32,919 bases of DNA from JANXDG01 sp964561135 (GCA_964561135.1 CAZLOB010000046.1:1-32919); one strand, 5' to 3'. Counted from the stretch's first letter, positions 16,906 to 26,547 are shown. Numbers and translations are program-made. The notes: generated by a model not told the origin, from the sequence alone.

Positions 16906-18111
16906 TTATACTAGACCACTTATATATTCTTTTAATACATCTAAATTTCTCTTTGTAACACCTTTAAGTTTTAAAACAACTTTTTTTGCATTATTCCCAT
17001 AATTTTTTATTATTTCAGAATTGTTTAGACACTCATTTATAATTTCTATAAACTCAGTTATATCTTTAACTTGAATAGCAGCATTGTTTGTTAACAAAAT
17101 TTTTGCCGGTTCTAAAAAATTAGATATATAAGGACCAAAAACAACAAACTTGCCTAATGAAGCAGGTTCTATCATATTTTGTCCACCGTAAGGTAAAATT
17201 GTACCACAAACAAAAACAATATCTGAAATATTGTATACTAGTTTTAATTCGCCATAAGTGTCTAAAATTAAACATTTATTATTTTTTTCATTTAAAGTTC
17301 TAAATCCAAAAGTTATCTGGTTTTTGTTTAACAAAGACACAATTTTAGGTATATAATCAAGATGTCTCGGCGCTAAAACAAATTTAACTTTATCAATATT
17401 TTGAAAGTTTCTGACAACTTTTATAATTTCTTTTTCTTCTTTTTCTCTTATACTTCCAAAAGTAATGACAAAATCATCATTATTAAAACCTAAAGATTGT
17501 TTTGTAACATTAAAATTAATATTTTCATCTATATCATCATATTTCATATTGCCTGTAATAATTATTTTCTCGTGTGAGATACCTAAATTTTTAAATCTTA
17601 AAAAATCAATTTGTTCTCTTACAAGAAACAGATCTATGTTGTTGATAAACTTTAAAAACAACCATTTAAATGTTTTTAAAAAAACAAAACTTTTTTTAGA
17701 AATACGTCCGTTTAACAAAAAAATCTTCCCACCAAATTTTTTAACAAAATATAGATAATTTGGCCAAAGTTCTGTCTCTAAAATTATCAACACTTTTGGC
17801 AAAACTTTTTTTATAAATCTTCTCATTATAAAAAAGTAATCAATAGGAAACAAACATGTATCTTCATGTATTTTTTTTGCAAAATTTTTCGCAGTTAATG
17901 TCGTTGTTGTTAACAAAATTTCAGACGGACATAAATTATAAACTTTCGTAATTTCTCTAATTAACCGTAACGCAATTTTTACCTCACCTAAAGAAGCACA
18001 ATGTACCCATATCTTATAACTTTTGTTAACTTTTTCGAGTTTCCTTTTTGTTACGAAAGGAAACAAAAAAAATAATATTATTGTCAGAAAAAAATTATAA
18101 ATTATTATCAT
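16906..18111 (-). CDS. waaA: 3-deoxy-D-manno-octulosonic acid (Kdo) transferase
   Basis: A 401-residue GT30 enzyme that transfers Kdo from CMP-Kdo to the lipid A precursor, giving the inner core of LPS. An N-terminal membrane anchor (residues 4-20) precedes HCASLGEV, with the catalytic Glu43. ETELWPN (112-118) and the C-terminal GGQNMIEPASLG are family signatures. The family's sugar-nucleotide-binding stretch ITGNMKYD is present. Length is typical. The gene lies 5 bp from pgpA and directly upstream of the GT9 genes that would act on its product. How many Kdo residues it adds cannot be inferred. Confidence 0.94.
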   Translation of the reverse strand: MIIIYNFFLTIILFFLFPFVTKRKLEKVNKSYKIWVHCASLGEVKIALRLIREITKVYNLCPSEILLTTTTLTAKNFAKKIHEDTCLFPIDYFFIMRRFIKKVLPKVLIILETELWPNYLYFVKKFGGKIFLLNGRISKKSFVFLKTFKWLFLKFINNIDLFLVREQIDFLRFKNLGISHEKIIITGNMKYDDIDENINFNVTKQSLGFNNDDFVITFGSIREKEEKEIIKVVRNFQNIDKVKFVLAPRHLDYIPKIVSLLNKNQITFGFRTLNEKNNKCLILDTYGELKLVYNISDIVFVCGTILPYGGQNMIEPASLGKFVVFGPYISNFLEPAKILLTNNAAIQVKDITEFIEIINECLNNSEIIKNYGNNAKKVVLKLKGVTKRNLDVLKEYISGLV

Positions 18112-18116
18112 AGCAC

Positions 18117-18554
18117 TTAACTAAAAAGTATTCTAATAAATATGTTCGTCAACACTCCAGCTACAAAATCATCTATCGTTACTCCCAACCCAGCTGGAAG
18201 TTTCTGCAGTTTATTTATCCCAAATTTAAAAATATCAAAAATTCTAAACAATAAAAAAGTAACAAAAAATTTATTAATACTAATCATTTCTAAACCCACA
18301 CAGGCAACTAAAAATCCTACAAATTCGTCAATAACAATTTTTTTATCATCTTTTTTACCAAAAATTCTTTCAGCATAAGAAGATAAAAATATACTAAAAA
18401 AAACAAAAATAAGAACTACAACCAATTGATATACAAAACTCAATTTCGTCATTAGTATTACAACAGGAAAAGAAGCTATTGTAGCTAATGTTCCCCCAGC
18501 AGGTAAGTATCCAATAAAAAATACTGTTGATAAAAGTTCAATAATAATTTTCAA
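18117..18554 (-). CDS. pgpA: Phosphatidylglycerophosphatase A
   Basis: A 145-residue membrane phosphatase of the PgpA family, which removes phosphate from phosphatidylglycerophosphate to make phosphatidylglycerol. Visible family features are GYLPAGGTLATIAS near residue 15, the acidic KIVIDEFVGFL (Asp76, Glu77), and FRIFDIFKFGINKLQKLPAGLGVTIDDFVAG near the end, with hydrophobic segments between. Its start overlaps the pgsA stop by 4 bp; PgsA makes its substrate, so the two successive steps are translationally linked. Confidence 0.92.
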   Translation of the reverse strand: MKIIIELLSTVFFIGYLPAGGTLATIASFPVVILMTKLSFVYQLVVVLIFVFFSIFLSSYAERIFGKKDDKKIVIDEFVGFLVACVGLEMISINKFFVTFLLFRIFDIFKFGINKLQKLPAGLGVTIDDFVAGVLTNIFIRILFS

Positions 18555-19132
18555 TTCTTAATAAAACTTTCTAACAATAGTTTTCTGTACTTTGCTATAT
18601 AAAACAATCCTGAAAACAAAGTAAATAAAGCAACTACTATCATAGAAATTTTTGGAAATGTTTCTAATATAAATTCTCTCTTATAAAATTTTAAAATTTG
18701 GTTTTTAAAAACTAATAAAGATAAAATACAAATGACAACAAAATTTTGTAAAAACGTTTTTAATTTAGCAAACTTATCCGCAGGGATAGAAGTTTTGTTA
18801 TAAACCACACTTCTTAACCATGTTATCACAAAATCTCTTAATACTATCAAAACAACTGTCCATGAAGGAATTTTAAGTTCTTTAAATCCTAAAAAACAAA
18901 TAAATGCTGTTGTTATCAACAATTTATCTGCTAAAGGATCTAAGCTACTGCCAAAATCTGTCGTAATTCTTTTTTTTCTTGCAATGAAACCGTCAATTGT
19001 GTCTGTTACACCTCCTATAATAAAAACTAATAATGCAATTAATCTTGTTATCCATGTATCAATCAAAATAAAAAGTAAAAAAATTGGTACCAAAAAAATT
19101 CTTATCATGGTAATTTTCGTTGCTAAATTCAT
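18551..19132 (-). CDS. pgsA: CDP-diacylglycerol-glycerol-3-phosphate 3-phosphatidyltransferase
   Basis: A 193-residue CDP-alcohol phosphatidyltransferase. The full family motif is present: Asp44, Asp47-Gly48, Ala51-Arg52, Gly61, Asp65 and Asp69 (DTIDGFIARKK then FGSSLDPLADKL). The start MNLATKITMIRIFLVPIF is typical of PgsA rather than phosphatidylserine synthase. Several hydrophobic helices follow. It makes phosphatidylglycerophosphate at the inner membrane, the substrate of the PgpA encoded immediately downstream. It starts 2 bp after the lolA-like gene. Confidence 0.93.
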   Translation of the reverse strand: MNLATKITMIRIFLVPIFLLFILIDTWITRLIALLVFIIGGVTDTIDGFIARKKRITTDFGSSLDPLADKLLITTAFICFLGFKELKIPSWTVVLIVLRDFVITWLRSVVYNKTSIPADKFAKLKTFLQNFVVICILSLLVFKNQILKFYKREFILETFPKISMIVVALFTLFSGLFYIAKYRKLLLESFIKN

Positions 19133-19134
19133 CT

Positions 19135-19860
19135 TTATTTTACATCAATAATTTTTGTATTGCTTGATTTCTCCAATTCAAATTCTGATAAAGAAACTTC
19201 AAAATCTGTCTCATAATTTTTAAATTCTGTTTCAATAATATATTTTTCGGATATCATTGAAAGTTTTTCTGGAAACAAAGTATCTTTTTTAATCCATAAT
19301 ATAAACCTTGTTTCAGAAGGTCTAAGACCTACTTTTTTATCAGTATAAACTTTCCCTTTTGCTATACGTGTTGATAACACATAATGATCTTTTTCTTCAG
19401 CTACAAATTTTAACCCTGTTTTTTTAACAAAATCTACAACGGAATATTTTTTTGAAGATTTTGAAAATAACAAAGGTAAATAGCTGTATTCTTTTTCAAA
19501 ATACTTCTTTGTATCAAATCTGTAAATTATATCGTTAGTTACATCTTTAACTTCTATCTTTTTAGTATCTGCTATAATTATTTGTTTTACAGGGTCATAC
19601 ACCTCTACTTTGAGTTTATCAGGTTTTATAAAAACAAATTTTGCTTTTAGTTCATAAACTTCGTTTAAATCAACAAAATTAATAAGTTGCGTATATTCAA
19701 ATTTTATTTTATTTATTTGTTGATCAATTTGAGCAAGTTTTTCTATGAGTTCTTTATATTCTATTGACAACAGTTTTCCAAAAAAAATAAAAATCAAAAA
19801 AAACTTAATTTTATTAACTAATATCTTCTTATTTACTAACTTTACCAATTTTTTCTTCAT
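19135..19860 (-). CDS. LolA-like outer-membrane lipoprotein carrier
   Basis: A 241-residue predicted periplasmic protein. A basic N-terminus and a hydrophobic stretch (FFLIFIFFGKLLS, about residues 20-33) form a long signal peptide. The mature part resembles LolA: ELKAKFVFIKPDKLKVEVYDPVKQIIIADTKKIEVKDVTNDIIYRFDTKKY, read in parts, is the LolA-type repeated-strand half-barrel. LolA ferries lipoproteins to the outer membrane. The match is a fold-level one, and other LolA-superfamily proteins remain possible. The start overlaps the ftsK 3' end by 32 bp, which a later internal start would reduce. Confidence 0.7.
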   Translation of the reverse strand: MKKKLVKLVNKKILVNKIKFFLIFIFFGKLLSIEYKELIEKLAQIDQQINKIKFEYTQLINFVDLNEVYELKAKFVFIKPDKLKVEVYDPVKQIIIADTKKIEVKDVTNDIIYRFDTKKYFEKEYSYLPLLFSKSSKKYSVVDFVKKTGLKFVAEEKDHYVLSTRIAKGKVYTDKKVGLRPSETRFILWIKKDTLFPEKLSMISEKYIIETEFKNYETDFEVSLSEFELEKSSNTKIIDVK

Positions 19861-22102
19861 AACTTTTAATCCCTTCTTCTACACGATCAAAATTAATACT
19901 CCATCTGTTTGTTCCTTCAGGTTTGTATATATAACCTCTAATCTCAAGCAAACTTAAAATATCAGTAGCTTTTGCTGAAGATCTAAAGTATGCTTTTAAT
20001 AAATCTTGTGAAACACGCCTACGTTCTTTTATAAGCAACAATGCTGCATATAAATTTTCTTCTTGTTCAGATTCTTTCTCATGGATAACTTTATGTGGTA
20101 AAGGAGTTTTCATTATAGGCTCATAAGAAGGTTCTATACCTTGTGATTTAATAAAATTTACAACATTTTCAATATCTTTTTCAGAAATATAAGCTCCTTG
20201 TAAACGGATAGGTTTTGCTGCACCTGTAGGTAAATATAACATATCGCCACGACCAATTAATTCTTCTGCACCTGCAACATCAAGAATAATGCGTGAATCA
20301 GTTTTTGATAACACTTGTAATGCAATTCTACAGGTAAAGTTTGCTTTTATCACACCAGTTATAACATCGACAGATGGTCTTTGTGTAGCAAGAATAAGAT
20401 GTATACCTACAGCACGTGCCATTTGTGCAAGACGTTGTAAAACTTCTTCTATTTCTTTTGATGCTGTCAATATAAGATCAGCAAATTCGTCTATTATAAC
20501 AACAATAAAAAACTCTTGTGGTTGACCACGAGAAGACATAAGTTCGTTATATCCTTCAATGTTTCTTACATTTGTAGCTGCAAATTTTTCATAACGTTGA
20601 TCCATAACCTTAACTAAAGATGATAAAACTCTTGTAGCTTCTTTTGGATCACTTATAACTTTAACATCTTTTGGATCACAGTTAGGATTGTACAAATGTG
20701 GGATACCATTGTATCTAGTAAGTTCTAACCGTTTTGGATCAATAAGCACTAATTTTAAATAATCTGGGCTACACCTAAATAATAACGAAGTTATTATAGA
20801 ATGAATACATACACTTTTCCCTGAACCTGTAGCACCTGCAATAAGCATATGTGGCATTGTAACAATGTCGTCTACATAAACTTTACCATCAGTTGTTTTA
20901 CCAAGAACAATAGGTAATTTCATATCTTTTGATAGTTCTTTATACTCTTCACTTTCTAAAACTTCACGAATAGAAACAATCTGTGGTTTTTGGTTTGGTA
21001 TTTCAATACCGATAGTTCCTTTTGATGGTAAAGGAGCAATAATTCTTATACTAGATGCCTTCATTGCCAACGCTATATTATCTCTTAATGCACTAACAGA
21101 TTGAACTTTAACACCGGGTTCTAACTCGAGTTCGTACATTGTAACAACGGGTCCAAAAGAAACACTAACAACTTTTGCTTCTATATCAAATTGTCTCAAA
21201 ACATCCTCAAGTATTTTGCCTTGTTTTTCAAGATAATCATAATCGGGTTCTTCTTTTTTATATTCAGACAGAAGTTGTGTTTCAGGGAAAACATATTTTT
21301 TAGGTACAACTTTTTGTTTTTCTTGTTCATCAACTTTTACTTTTTCTTTTACAGAATGAACAAGTCGCTCAATTTTTTCTTGTTGTTCTTCTTTGTGTAT
21401 TACAAGTGTTTCTTTTTTTAAACTTTCTTCTTTTGCTTTTAGTGGAGGTTCAACTTGTTTAATTAATTCTTGAATTTGTTTCTCATTACGTTGTCTTGTA
21501 TAACGAGAAGGTTGTTGGACAACTTTTTCTTTTCTTCTACTTCTTATTTCTTCATACCAATTTATAATATCTTCATATATTTTTTGACACCAAACTGAAA
21601 AAAGTTCTATTATAGAAATTTCAAACAAAACAGTCAGTAAATAAATAAAAAATAAAATTAATATTATGCTGCCAAAAACCTCGCCAAAAACACGTTCTGA
21701 AATTTCAAAAACAAGGTTGCCAAAATATCCTGCAAGTTTTGTTACTTTTTGTTGTGGAAGATGAATTATGTTCAAAAATACTTTTGTTACACCACTTAAT
21801 AAAACTAAAAGAATTATTGTTAACAAAATATCCAGTTTGAACCGTCTTGCCTTAGACTTCAAAATGTACCATACCCAATAAACTAAAACCAAAGGAATGA
21901 TAAACCTTGTAATACCAAACAAATAATCCATCCATTTACTGATAAACCTGCCTAACACTCCTGTGTCTTGTGGACGAATATTACAATACATTAAAAACAA
22001 ACTCAACAAAATAAGTATCACAATCCATAAAATATTATATCTACTTCTACTTTTTAAAGATTTTACATACAAATTTACACTTCTATTTTTGTATTGCATC
22101 AT
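19829..22102 (-). CDS. ftsK: FtsK/SpoIIIE DNA translocase
   Basis: A 757-residue septal DNA pump. About four N-terminal membrane helices (within residues 22-165) anchor it, followed by a charged linker rich in E, K and Q (about 180-270). The motor has Walker A GATGSGKS (423-430) and Walker B VVIIDEFADL (Asp538-Glu539), then the FtsK segments ATQRPSVDVITGVIKANFTCRIAL and LDVAGAEELIGRGDMLYLP, read in parts. The C-terminal winged-helix gamma domain (LLLIKERRRVSQDLLKAYFRSSAKATDIL) recognises chromosome orientation sequences. The start overlaps the upstream gene by 4 bp. It is shorter than E. coli FtsK because the linker is short. Confidence 0.95.
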   Translation of the reverse strand: MMQYKNRSVNLYVKSLKSRSRYNILWIVILILLSLFLMYCNIRPQDTGVLGRFISKWMDYLFGITRFIIPLVLVYWVWYILKSKARRFKLDILLTIILLVLLSGVTKVFLNIIHLPQQKVTKLAGYFGNLVFEISERVFGEVFGSIILILFFIYLLTVLFEISIIELFSVWCQKIYEDIINWYEEIRSRRKEKVVQQPSRYTRQRNEKQIQELIKQVEPPLKAKEESLKKETLVIHKEEQQEKIERLVHSVKEKVKVDEQEKQKVVPKKYVFPETQLLSEYKKEEPDYDYLEKQGKILEDVLRQFDIEAKVVSVSFGPVVTMYELELEPGVKVQSVSALRDNIALAMKASSIRIIAPLPSKGTIGIEIPNQKPQIVSIREVLESEEYKELSKDMKLPIVLGKTTDGKVYVDDIVTMPHMLIAGATGSGKSVCIHSIITSLLFRCSPDYLKLVLIDPKRLELTRYNGIPHLYNPNCDPKDVKVISDPKEATRVLSSLVKVMDQRYEKFAATNVRNIEGYNELMSSRGQPQEFFIVVIIDEFADLILTASKEIEEVLQRLAQMARAVGIHLILATQRPSVDVITGVIKANFTCRIALQVLSKTDSRIILDVAGAEELIGRGDMLYLPTGAAKPIRLQGAYISEKDIENVVNFIKSQGIEPSYEPIMKTPLPHKVIHEKESEQEENLYAALLLIKERRRVSQDLLKAYFRSSAKATDILSLLEIRGYIYKPEGTNRWSINFDRVEEGIKSYEEKIGKVSK

Positions 22103-22305
22103 TTTAGTTTTACTTTAAGCCGATTATTTTCAACTAGGTATACAATTTTATCTTCACGGGATAACCATCCAAGTGCAAGATAAAGATCTGTATTTGAAAG
22201 TTTTAACTGAAATTTAAGTTCTAAAACATCTACTGGTTCATTTTTGTTGTAAAGATATTCCCAAATTTTACCTGCATTAAAACCTATCTCTTCTATTTTA
22301 TTCAT
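22099..22305 (-). CDS. Small winged-helix protein (DUF2582-like)
   Basis: A 68-residue protein starting MNKIEEIGFNAGKIW and containing ELKFQLKLSNTDLYLALGWLSREDKIV. This matches the short winged-helix family annotated as DUF2582, known from several diderm phyla and of unknown function. I chose the ATG at 22303-22305 because it forms a 4-bp ATGA overlap with the accB stop, like neighbouring genes. A longer start at 22362 would overlap accB by 61 bp and adds an unrelated Cys/Lys-rich stretch. The stop overlaps the ftsK start by 4 bp. Confidence 0.8.
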   Translation of the reverse strand: MNKIEEIGFNAGKIWEYLYNKNEPVDVLELKFQLKLSNTDLYLALGWLSREDKIVYLVENNRLKVKLK

Positions 22306-22796
22306 AGAGGTTCTACTAAAAACAGTTTTGTTCCCACAGATACACTTTCTCCATTTTGGCACAAAACTTTAATTATTTTACATTTTTTATTTGCTTTAAT
22401 TTCGTTCATTACTTTCATTGCTTCAATTATACATAATACATCGCCTGCTGAAACTGTATCACCTTCGTTTACAAACGGTTTAGAAGTAGGCGACGGTGCA
22501 CGATAAAACACGCCGTTTATCGGAGAGACAATTTCGTCATACTGGTTTTGTAATTCAGTTTCTTGTTTTTTTTCCTCAGTATCTTGTGAAACTTGCTGAG
22601 GTTGATAAAAATTTTGTTGAGAAACAGATTTTTCTTTTTTTGAAAACTTTTTAATTTTTATGTTATATCCTTCAAGATTAATTTGTAATTCTTCGATGTT
22701 AGCTTCACACATAAGTTGGTACAACTGTGTCAATTTTGATAAAAGTTTATCTTGTAGATTTTGTTGGTCAGGTTTACTTATTGTTTTGTTTTTCAT
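22302..22796 (-). CDS. accB: Biotin carboxyl carrier protein of acetyl-CoA carboxylase
   Basis: A 164-residue AccB-like protein. Residues 10-60 resemble the N-terminal AccB region (LYQLMCEANIEELQINLEGYNIKIKK), followed by a Q/E-rich linker and a C-terminal biotinyl domain (about 88-164). EAMKVMNEIKA has the biotin-accepting Lys128 and SPINGVFYRAPSP is the usual start of the domain. It carries CO2 for malonyl-CoA synthesis in fatty-acid formation. The partner gene accC, often next to accB, is not in the window. The presence of the AccB N-terminal region argues against a decarboxylase subunit. Confidence 0.88.
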   Translation of the reverse strand: MKNKTISKPDQQNLQDKLLSKLTQLYQLMCEANIEELQINLEGYNIKIKKFSKKEKSVSQQNFYQPQQVSQDTEEKKQETELQNQYDEIVSPINGVFYRAPSPTSKPFVNEGDTVSAGDVLCIIEAMKVMNEIKANKKCKIIKVLCQNGESVSVGTKLFLVEPL

Positions 22797-22817
22797 AATT
22801 ATTTTAATTTTTTCTTT

Positions 22818-24974
22818 TTATCTTTTTAAATCATAAATACCTTTTTGAGTTAACACAGGCCTACCTTCTTCATCAAGTTGTGCCACTTTTACTACTATTT
22901 CTTCGCCTTCGGAAAACATTTTGTTCAAATCTTTACCTTTTTGTACAATTTGTGAAACATGTAAAAGTCCTACTTTGTTTGGCAAAACTTCTACAAACAC
23001 ACCATAATTTGTCACTTTTTTAACTTTACCAACATAAATTTTGCCAACTTCAACATCTTTTGTTAACTCGTTTATTTTTTGTATTGCTAAATCTAAAGCC
23101 TGTTGTGAGTCTGCAAACACAGTAACTTTACCATCGTTATCAATTTCTATCTTAACCTGTGTCTCATCAATAATTTGTTTTATATTTTTACCCTTTGGAC
23201 CAATAAGATCACCAATTTTATCTGGAGATATATACAAAATTTGAACTCTTGGTGCTAAAGATGAAATTTGTTCTCTTGGTTCAGCGATAACATTTTTCAT
23301 AATATCTAATATTTTGATCCTAGCAAGTTTTGCTTTAAATAAAACTTCTTCAACGATTGAAATTGGTATCCCTAAAATTTTTAGATCTAATTGTATAGCA
23401 GTTATCCCGGTATCTGTCCCTGCTACTTTAAAATCCATATCGCCACAATGGTCCTCTATCCCAGCAATATCAACAAGTATTGCATAATTATTATCTTCCA
23501 TAACAAGACCTATCGCTACACCTGCTACAGGTTTTTTTATTTTAACACCAGCGTCTAACAATGCTAAAGTTGCACCACAAACAGAAGCCATTGAAGAAGA
23601 ACCGTTTGATTCTAATATATCGGAAACAATTCTAATTGTATATGGAAAATCTTCCTTACTAGGAAGCATTGCTTGTATAGCTTTCTTAGCCAACATCCCA
23701 TGTCCAAGCTCCCTACGTGAAACACCTCGTTCAAGTCTAACCTCACCTGTTGCAAATCCAGGAAAGTTGTAATGAAACAAAAATCTTTCCTTATATTCTC
23801 CAATAAGCTCATCCATTATCTGCATATCTTCTGCAGTACCAAGTGTTACTGTTACTAAAGCTTGCGTTTGACCTCGTTGAAAGATTGCTGAACCATGTGT
23901 TCTCGGTAATACACTAACTTTACAAGAAATCTCTCTTAACTCATCATGTTTTCGTCCATCGATACGGATTTGATCAAACAAAATACGCTTTCTTACAATT
24001 TCTCGTAAAATTGTAAAAACTATCCTTTCTTTTAATTGGGAAGACAAAGTTTTATCATTTAATATCTCTTCACTACAAAATTCGTTTAAAAGAATTACTT
24101 CTTGTGCTATTTGTTTATATTTTTTCTCACGTTCAACTTTATCTGGTAAATTAAGTATTTCTTCTAACATAGGCTGTATTTTAGACCGGTTTGCTTCAAC
24201 TAATTTGTCTAAAACAAACTTTAAGGTAGATGAAAACTTAGGTTTAGCATATTTTGAAACTACTTTTTGCTGAAATTCAAGATATTCGTTAACATAAGAT
24301 TGTAAATATTTTATCATGTTAACAATTTCTGGCTCAGAAACTTCTTCTGCTTCAGTTTCAATCATTAAAACTTTATCTTTATAAAAACTGCATATCAAAT
24401 CTATATCACTTATTTCGAGTTCTTGAAAAGTAGGATTGACGATATATTCATCATTTATTCTACATATTCTAAAACAACTGGTATATCCTTCAAACGGTAT
24501 TTCTGACAAAGTTAAAGCTAAAGAAGAACCTAATACTGACAAAACTGTTGGATCGTTTGCTGGATCAAAAGATAATACCAATACACTTATTTGTACATCA
24601 CGATTAAAATCTTTAGGAAACAAAGGACGAAGTGTTCTGTCAATAAGACGGGAGACATGTACTTCGTGTTCTCTTGGTTTCCCTTCACGTTTAAAAAACC
24701 CGCCTGGAATTTTACCTGCTGCATATGTCCGTTCACGATATTCAACAATAAGTGGTACTAACGGTTCTGAAGGGATATTAGGATTGTCATCTTTTGCAGA
24801 TACTACACAACATAAAACACTTGTGCCACCAGAGGTTACTTTTATTGAAAAATTAGCTTGTTTCGCTAATTCGTTAAATTCAAACTCTATTACCTTTTTA
24901 ACATCAACAAGTTCAGTTTTTCCATTTTCAACTTTTATTGTTTTTGTCTGGTACTCGAAAACTTCTTTCGTCAT
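22818..24974 (-). CDS. pnp: Polyribonucleotide nucleotidyltransferase (PNPase)
   Basis: A 718-residue enzyme that degrades RNA by phosphorolysis from the 3' end. Two RNase PH domains (about 1-230 and 320-560) flank an alpha-helical linker. Signatures are GGFFKREGKPREHEVHVSRLIDRTLRPLFP in the first and FQRGQTQALVTVTLGT, GSSSMASVCGATLALLDAGV and IEDHCGDMDFKVAGTDTGITA in the second, which holds the catalytic acidic residues. A KH domain (IGDLIGPKGKNIKQI) and an S1 domain (VGKIYVGKVKKVTNYGVFVEV) close the protein. Length is standard. It follows rpsO by 7 bp, the widely conserved rpsO-pnp pairing. Confidence 0.97.
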   Translation of the reverse strand: MTKEVFEYQTKTIKVENGKTELVDVKKVIEFEFNELAKQANFSIKVTSGGTSVLCCVVSAKDDNPNIPSEPLVPLIVEYRERTYAAGKIPGGFFKREGKPREHEVHVSRLIDRTLRPLFPKDFNRDVQISVLVLSFDPANDPTVLSVLGSSLALTLSEIPFEGYTSCFRICRINDEYIVNPTFQELEISDIDLICSFYKDKVLMIETEAEEVSEPEIVNMIKYLQSYVNEYLEFQQKVVSKYAKPKFSSTLKFVLDKLVEANRSKIQPMLEEILNLPDKVEREKKYKQIAQEVILLNEFCSEEILNDKTLSSQLKERIVFTILREIVRKRILFDQIRIDGRKHDELREISCKVSVLPRTHGSAIFQRGQTQALVTVTLGTAEDMQIMDELIGEYKERFLFHYNFPGFATGEVRLERGVSRRELGHGMLAKKAIQAMLPSKEDFPYTIRIVSDILESNGSSSMASVCGATLALLDAGVKIKKPVAGVAIGLVMEDNNYAILVDIAGIEDHCGDMDFKVAGTDTGITAIQLDLKILGIPISIVEEVLFKAKLARIKILDIMKNVIAEPREQISSLAPRVQILYISPDKIGDLIGPKGKNIKQIIDETQVKIEIDNDGKVTVFADSQQALDLAIQKINELTKDVEVGKIYVGKVKKVTNYGVFVEVLPNKVGLLHVSQIVQKGKDLNKMFSEGEEIVVKVAQLDEEGRPVLTQKGIYDLKR

Positions 24975-24981
24975 TACTTTT

Positions 24982-25248
24982 TTATTCTAATCCAATTTCT
25001 TTTATTATCTGTTGATATTTCTGTGGATCAGTTTTTTTAAGATAGTTTAATAATCTTCTTCTTAGACCAATTAACTTTAAAAAACTTCTTCGTGTTAAAA
25101 AATCTTTTCTATGTCGTGAAAAATGTTGTTGCAAAATTTTTATTCGTTCTGTAAGAAGAGCAATTTGTACTTCTGGCGAGCCAGAATCTCGTTCATGTTT
25201 ACCATACTTACTTATTATTTCTTTAATTTTCTCTTTTGTCAGTGGCAT
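24982..25248 (-). CDS. rpsO: Ribosomal protein uS15
   Basis: An 88-residue S15 protein of standard length. Conserved segments are HERDSGSPEVQIALLTERI, HFSRHRKDFLTRRSFLKLIGLRRRLLNYLKK (in parts) and the C-terminal YQQIIKEIGL. It binds 16S rRNA early in assembly of the small subunit. A GGAG sequence about ten bases upstream of ATG 25248 supports the start. tRNA-Val lies 43 bp upstream on the same strand and pnp directly downstream. Confidence 0.97.
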   Translation of the reverse strand: MPLTKEKIKEIISKYGKHERDSGSPEVQIALLTERIKILQQHFSRHRKDFLTRRSFLKLIGLRRRLLNYLKKTDPQKYQQIIKEIGLE

Positions 25249-25290
25249 AATGTTTATTCTCCTTTCTATTTGTTTAACATTTTAAAAAAA

Positions 25291-25364
25291 TGGGCGTGAG
25301 AGGAGTTGAACCTCTGACCTCACGGATGTGAACCGTGCGTTCTAGCCAGCTGAACTACACGCCC
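25291..25364 (-). tRNA. tRNA-Val(CAC)
   Basis: Read on the minus strand: acceptor GGGCGTG pairs with CACGCCC (one G-U-free 7-bp stem), discriminator A. Anticodon stem CACGG/CCGTG encloses loop TTCACAT, anticodon CAC. The T-arm contains GGTTCAACTCC. CCA is not encoded. It lies between lpxD and rpsO and is probably part of the rpsO-pnp transcript or read through from lpxD. Confidence 0.95.
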
Positions 25365-25393
25365 GCGATAGTTCATAGTTATTAGTTTATAGT

Positions 25394-26440
25394 TTATTTT
25401 AAGAATTTTAAGAGCAATTTTTCTAATTGTTCTACTTTAGATTTTAGTTTACTAAACTCTATTAACAATCTTGGTAATCTTTTTGATGCTACAGAAATCT
25501 TTTTTTGTTCTTCAAACGGTATAGGCGGAGTACCCCAAACAATTTTGTTATCTTCGACATCTTGTACAATTCCAGTTCTTGGTCCAGCAATAACATTTTT
25601 ACCAACTTTTATATGGTCTGTGACACCGGTTTGTCCAGCCAAAATTGTATTATCACCAATTTTACTACTACCTGCTATACCAACCTGTGCAATTAGTAAA
25701 ACATTTTCCCCTATTTCAACATTATGTGCAATATGAACAAGGTTATCAATTTTTGTCCCCTTTTTTATCAATGTAGAACCAATTGTAGCTCTATCAATTG
25801 TCACATTAGCACCAATTTCAACATCGTCTTCTATTACTACTTTACCTATATGAGGGATCTTTATATGTTTACCATTTCGTTGAATATAACCGAACCCGTC
25901 TGAACCTATCACCGAACCACTATGAATTATCACATTGTTTCCAATTGTAACATTTTCTCTTATTGTAACATTAGGATAAATAACAACATTTTTTCCTATT
26001 TTTACATTATCTCCTATAAATATTTGACAAACTAAAACAGTATTATCAGCAATTTCTACATTATCACCTATTACACAGTATGGTCCTATCGAAACATTAT
26101 TGCCTAAAACAACATCTTTACCTAATACAACTGTTTGGTGTATACCTTTATAAAAATTCTGTCTCTCTAAAAAAATTTTGTTAAGTAATCTAACAAATGC
26201 AAGTTGTACATCTGAGACAACAATTTGTGGAGTGTCAACATCAGCAAAAAAATTTTCTACTACAATAGCAGCAGCGTTTATGTTTTTTATATTGTTATAA
26301 TACTTTTTGTCAAAGATGAAACAAATTTTATCTTTTGTAGCATCTTCTGGTGTTGAAACATCAGAAACTATCAATTCGCCATCAGTATTGTATAACTGTC
26401 CAGAAACAATCTCAGCTATTTTTTTTAAAGTAAGATTCAT
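25394..26440 (-). CDS. lpxD: UDP-3-O-acylglucosamine N-acyltransferase
   Basis: A 348-residue lipid A enzyme that adds the N-linked acyl chain to UDP-3-O-acylglucosamine. The N-terminal LpxD domain (ISDVSTPEDA-like region, about 1-95) is followed by a long left-handed beta-helix of hexapeptide repeats (about 100-320). The sequence IDNLVHIAHNVEIG holds the expected catalytic His239, and GSDGFGY and GGQTGVTDHIKVG-type segments (here AGQTGVTDH) are family markers. A C-terminal coiled helix ends it. The product feeds the pathway whose later steps use WaaA and the GT9 proteins encoded downstream. Confidence 0.95.
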   Translation of the reverse strand: MNLTLKKIAEIVSGQLYNTDGELIVSDVSTPEDATKDKICFIFDKKYYNNIKNINAAAIVVENFFADVDTPQIVVSDVQLAFVRLLNKIFLERQNFYKGIHQTVVLGKDVVLGNNVSIGPYCVIGDNVEIADNTVLVCQIFIGDNVKIGKNVVIYPNVTIRENVTIGNNVIIHSGSVIGSDGFGYIQRNGKHIKIPHIGKVVIEDDVEIGANVTIDRATIGSTLIKKGTKIDNLVHIAHNVEIGENVLLIAQVGIAGSSKIGDNTILAGQTGVTDHIKVGKNVIAGPRTGIVQDVEDNKIVWGTPPIPFEEQKKISVASKRLPRLLIEFSKLKSKVEQLEKLLLKFLK

Positions 26441-26547
26441 TTTTTAAGAAAAATGAATACAAAATTAAATAAAGTTTTTCAACTGTTTGAATAAAATTTT
26501 GAAGAAGAAAACCGATGAAAAGAAAAAAAACATCGTAAGGTTAAGAA

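Noticed and set aside
22306..22362. Upstream ATG at 22362 for the small winged-helix gene
   Set aside because: It would overlap accB by 61 bp and adds residues unlike the family; ATG 22305 gives the 4-bp overlap seen elsewhere in the operon.
26510..26540. CGATG...CATCG inverted repeat between lpxD and the transketolase gene as a terminator
   Set aside because: The stem is only 5 bp with a 13-base A-rich loop and no T run on the minus strand; too weak to call.
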